Assembly: GCA_030591745.1 (NCBI GenBank)
Contig: JAUVAM010000168.1
Coordinates: forward strand, 1 to 7,481
DNA length: 7,481 bases
Origin: Deltaproteobacteria bacterium
GTDB lineage: Bacteria; Myxococcota; B64-G9
Direction of reading: 5' to 3'
How positions within the stretch are numbered: the first letter of the stretch is position 1; every line of letters begins with the position of its first letter. Positions 6,240 to 7,481 of the stretch are shown here, piece by piece. The notes under the pieces were generated by a model. The model saw only the letters and a program-made list of their open reading frames with translations, was not told the origin of the DNA and did not search any database. Both the position numbers and the translations under genes were made by a program.

Positions 6240-7235
6240 TTGGCGTCACGTCTGACCAAATACCTGAACCTCACATTCCTGATCATCGGCGTCGGCCTGC
6301 TTGTGGGTCTGCTTTTCAAGATGGACACGGAAGTGGTGGGGGCCCGTCTGGTGCAGGTGGGTTGGTTCTTTCCTCCCGCCTTCGCATCATACGTCCTGGG
6401 CCTTTTCCTGACGGCCTCGGCCTGGCGTTGCATCGTGGATCCGGCCGCTTCCAGGGCCACGTACAGGGACTTTTTGGCCGCGCTTTGGGCGGGCCACGCG
6501 GTCAACCAGGTCACGCCGACCGCGAGCCTGGGCGAGGTCTTCAAGGGCACGATCTTGAAGGGCAAGGTGGACGGCGAAGAGCTGGTCGCCTCGCTGATCA
6601 CCTTCAATTTCATGAGCACCTTCGTGGTGCAGATCTTCACCATCCTGGGCCCCGTGGTCGTGCTCTTCGCCGTGGATTTGTCCAGCGAAGTCATCCTGAC
6701 CCTCTTCGGCGCGGCCTTCATCATGTTCATCCCCGTGGGGCTTTTGGCCCTGCTTTTGCGTTGGGGCGTGGCCAGCAAGGTCGTCGGCCTGCTGCAACGC
6801 CTGCCGCTCGTCAAGTTCAAGGACCCGGATGCCTTGCTGGCCAAGGCTCGCTCGATCGATGAGCGCATCCGGCGTTTCCGCAAATGTCGCCCAAAGAAGT
6901 TTCTGGGCGCCGTGTTCTGTCTCTTTCTGGTCAGGCTTTGCCAGGTGGCCGAGCTCTGGTTCATCCTCATGGGCCTCTTGCCGGACGAAAGCGCGGGCTT
7001 CCTTCTCATGCTGGCCTTGCTCACCCAAACCGCAACCCAGCTCATCGCCTGGGTGATGACCTTTGTGCCGGGGCAGGTGGGCGTGGCGGAAGGCGGCAGT
7101 GCTTTGCTCTTTCAGTGGCTGGGCATGGACCCCTTGACGGGGTTTTCCATGGAAATCATGCGCCGCATTCGAAAGTTGCTGGGTATCAGCATCGGCTTGG
7201 TGATCGGGTGTTTTGTGGTTTGGCGGAAGAAATAG
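6240..7235 (+). CDS. UPF0104 / LPG-synthase-TM family integral membrane protein (flippase-like)
   Basis: A 331-residue polytopic membrane protein of normal family length, with hydrophobic segments near 9-27, 41-60, 116-145, 150-175, 222-245, 253-275 and 311-328. It carries both family hallmarks: N89-x3-P93-x4-G98-E99 in the first half and P277-G-Q-V-G281-x2-E284-G-G in the second. This family is the membrane half of MprF (which flips lysyl-phosphatidylglycerol), and stand-alone members sit in many glycolipid, hopanoid and lipid clusters; the transport role of stand-alone members is usually inferred. The start is TTG at 6240: an in-frame TAA lies directly before it, and the next ATG (6321) would remove the first membrane segment. 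The ribosome site is weak. Divergent from the lipid-type operon, it is a candidate for moving that pathway's product or precursor across the inner membrane. Confidence 0.9.
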   Translation: MASRLTKYLNLTFLIIGVGLLVGLLFKMDTEVVGARLVQVGWFFPPAFASYVLGLFLTASAWRCIVDPAASRATYRDFLAALWAGHAVNQVTPTASLGEVFKGTILKGKVDGEELVASLITFNFMSTFVVQIFTILGPVVVLFAVDLSSEVILTLFGAAFIMFIPVGLLALLLRWGVASKVVGLLQRLPLVKFKDPDALLAKARSIDERIRRFRKCRPKKFLGAVFCLFLVRLCQVAELWFILMGLLPDESAGFLLMLALLTQTATQLIAWVMTFVPGQVGVAEGGSALLFQWLGMDPLTGFSMEIMRRIRKLLGISIGLVIGCFVVWRKK

Positions 7236-7238
7236 ATC

Positions 7239-7481
7239 TCAGTTTTCGGTGATTCGCCGGGCCAGTTCCAGAATGCTATCTACGGTCTGAATGCCCTCGA
7301 AGCGAGCGACGAACTTTTCGGCCGAGAAGGTGCCCGTGATGCCCACAAAACGGAGGCCGTTATCCAGGGCGCGCTCGCCATCTTTCAGGGAGTCGCCACA
7401 AAACAGAATATCTGAAGCCGTCACCTTGAAGTGCCGCATGACTTGTTTGAAGTGGGGTGCGCCTTTTTCACTGGCGGTATC
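7239..7481 (-). CDS. HAD-superfamily hydrolase, C-terminal fragment
   Basis: Eighty codons enter from the right edge, so the start and the catalytic D-x-D loop are outside the window. What remains shows the end of a HAD phosphatase: a lysine in S-E-K-G (residues 4-7 of the fragment) followed by a helix, the position expected for motif III, then motif IV in I-L-F-C-G-D-S-L-K-D with its metal-binding aspartates, and the G-L-R-F-V-G-I strand typical of phosphoglycolate-phosphatase-like members. Such enzymes remove phosphate from small cytosolic molecules. It is convergent with the membrane-protein gene, three bases apart, with no terminator hairpin visible between them. It could belong to the same pathway as a phosphatase or to an unrelated neighbouring unit; substrate unknown. 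Confidence 0.85.
   Translation of the reverse strand, partial: DTASEKGAPHFKQVMRHFKVTASDILFCGDSLKDGERALDNGLRFVGITGTFSAEKFVARFEGIQTVDSILELARRITEN

Noticed and set aside
6209..7045. Minus-strand frame of 278 codons
   Set aside because: Antisense to the UPF0104 membrane protein, with a Ser/Arg/Lys-rich product and no motif.
7226..7245. Terminator between the convergent genes
   Set aside because: Only a 6-base palindrome (AGATCT) is present; no stem-loop with a U tract can be formed.

Overview
The window reads as a chromosomal segment of a Gram-negative bacterium of moderately high GC. It carries a lipobox lipoprotein and two Sec-exported proteins, which imply a periplasm and outer membrane. Gene style (tight operon, TTG starts, purine-rich ribosome sites, kelch lipoprotein) would fit a deltaproteobacterial or myxobacterial-type lineage, but that placement is only an inference. 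No RNA genes, insertion sequences or CRISPR arrays are visible.

Layout: six genes lie head to tail on the minus strand. In transcription order they are a radical SAM/SPASM-like enzyme (6004-5090), an inositol-phosphate-cytidylyltransferase-like nucleotidyltransferase (5071-4334), a CDP-alcohol phosphatidyltransferase with a degenerate N-terminal nucleotidyltransferase-like domain (4329-3118), two tandem paralogous exported lipocalin-like proteins (3101-2019 and 2019-913), and a kelch-repeat lipoprotein (890 to beyond base 1). Gaps range from a 1-base stop/start overlap to 22 bases, so this is almost certainly one operon. Divergent from it, across about 0.2 kb, is an UPF0104/LPG-synthase-TM type membrane protein (6240-7235). 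It converges, with 3 bases between, on the end of a HAD-family phosphatase that enters from the right edge.

Working model (inference): the soluble nucleotidyltransferase makes a CDP-activated polar head group from CTP. The membrane CDP-alcohol phosphotransferase transfers it to an acceptor. The radical SAM enzyme modifies the head group, the acceptor or another component. The UPF0104 protein could move the product or a precursor across the inner membrane, and the two exported lipocalin-like proteins could carry or process it in the periplasm. The enzyme pair is a split relative of the fused IPCT/DIPP synthase known from hyperthermophiles. The link to Svf1/CrtC-type lipocalins, a radical SAM enzyme and a kelch lipoprotein looks like an undescribed envelope-lipid or solute pathway. 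The actual substrate cannot be read from the sequence.
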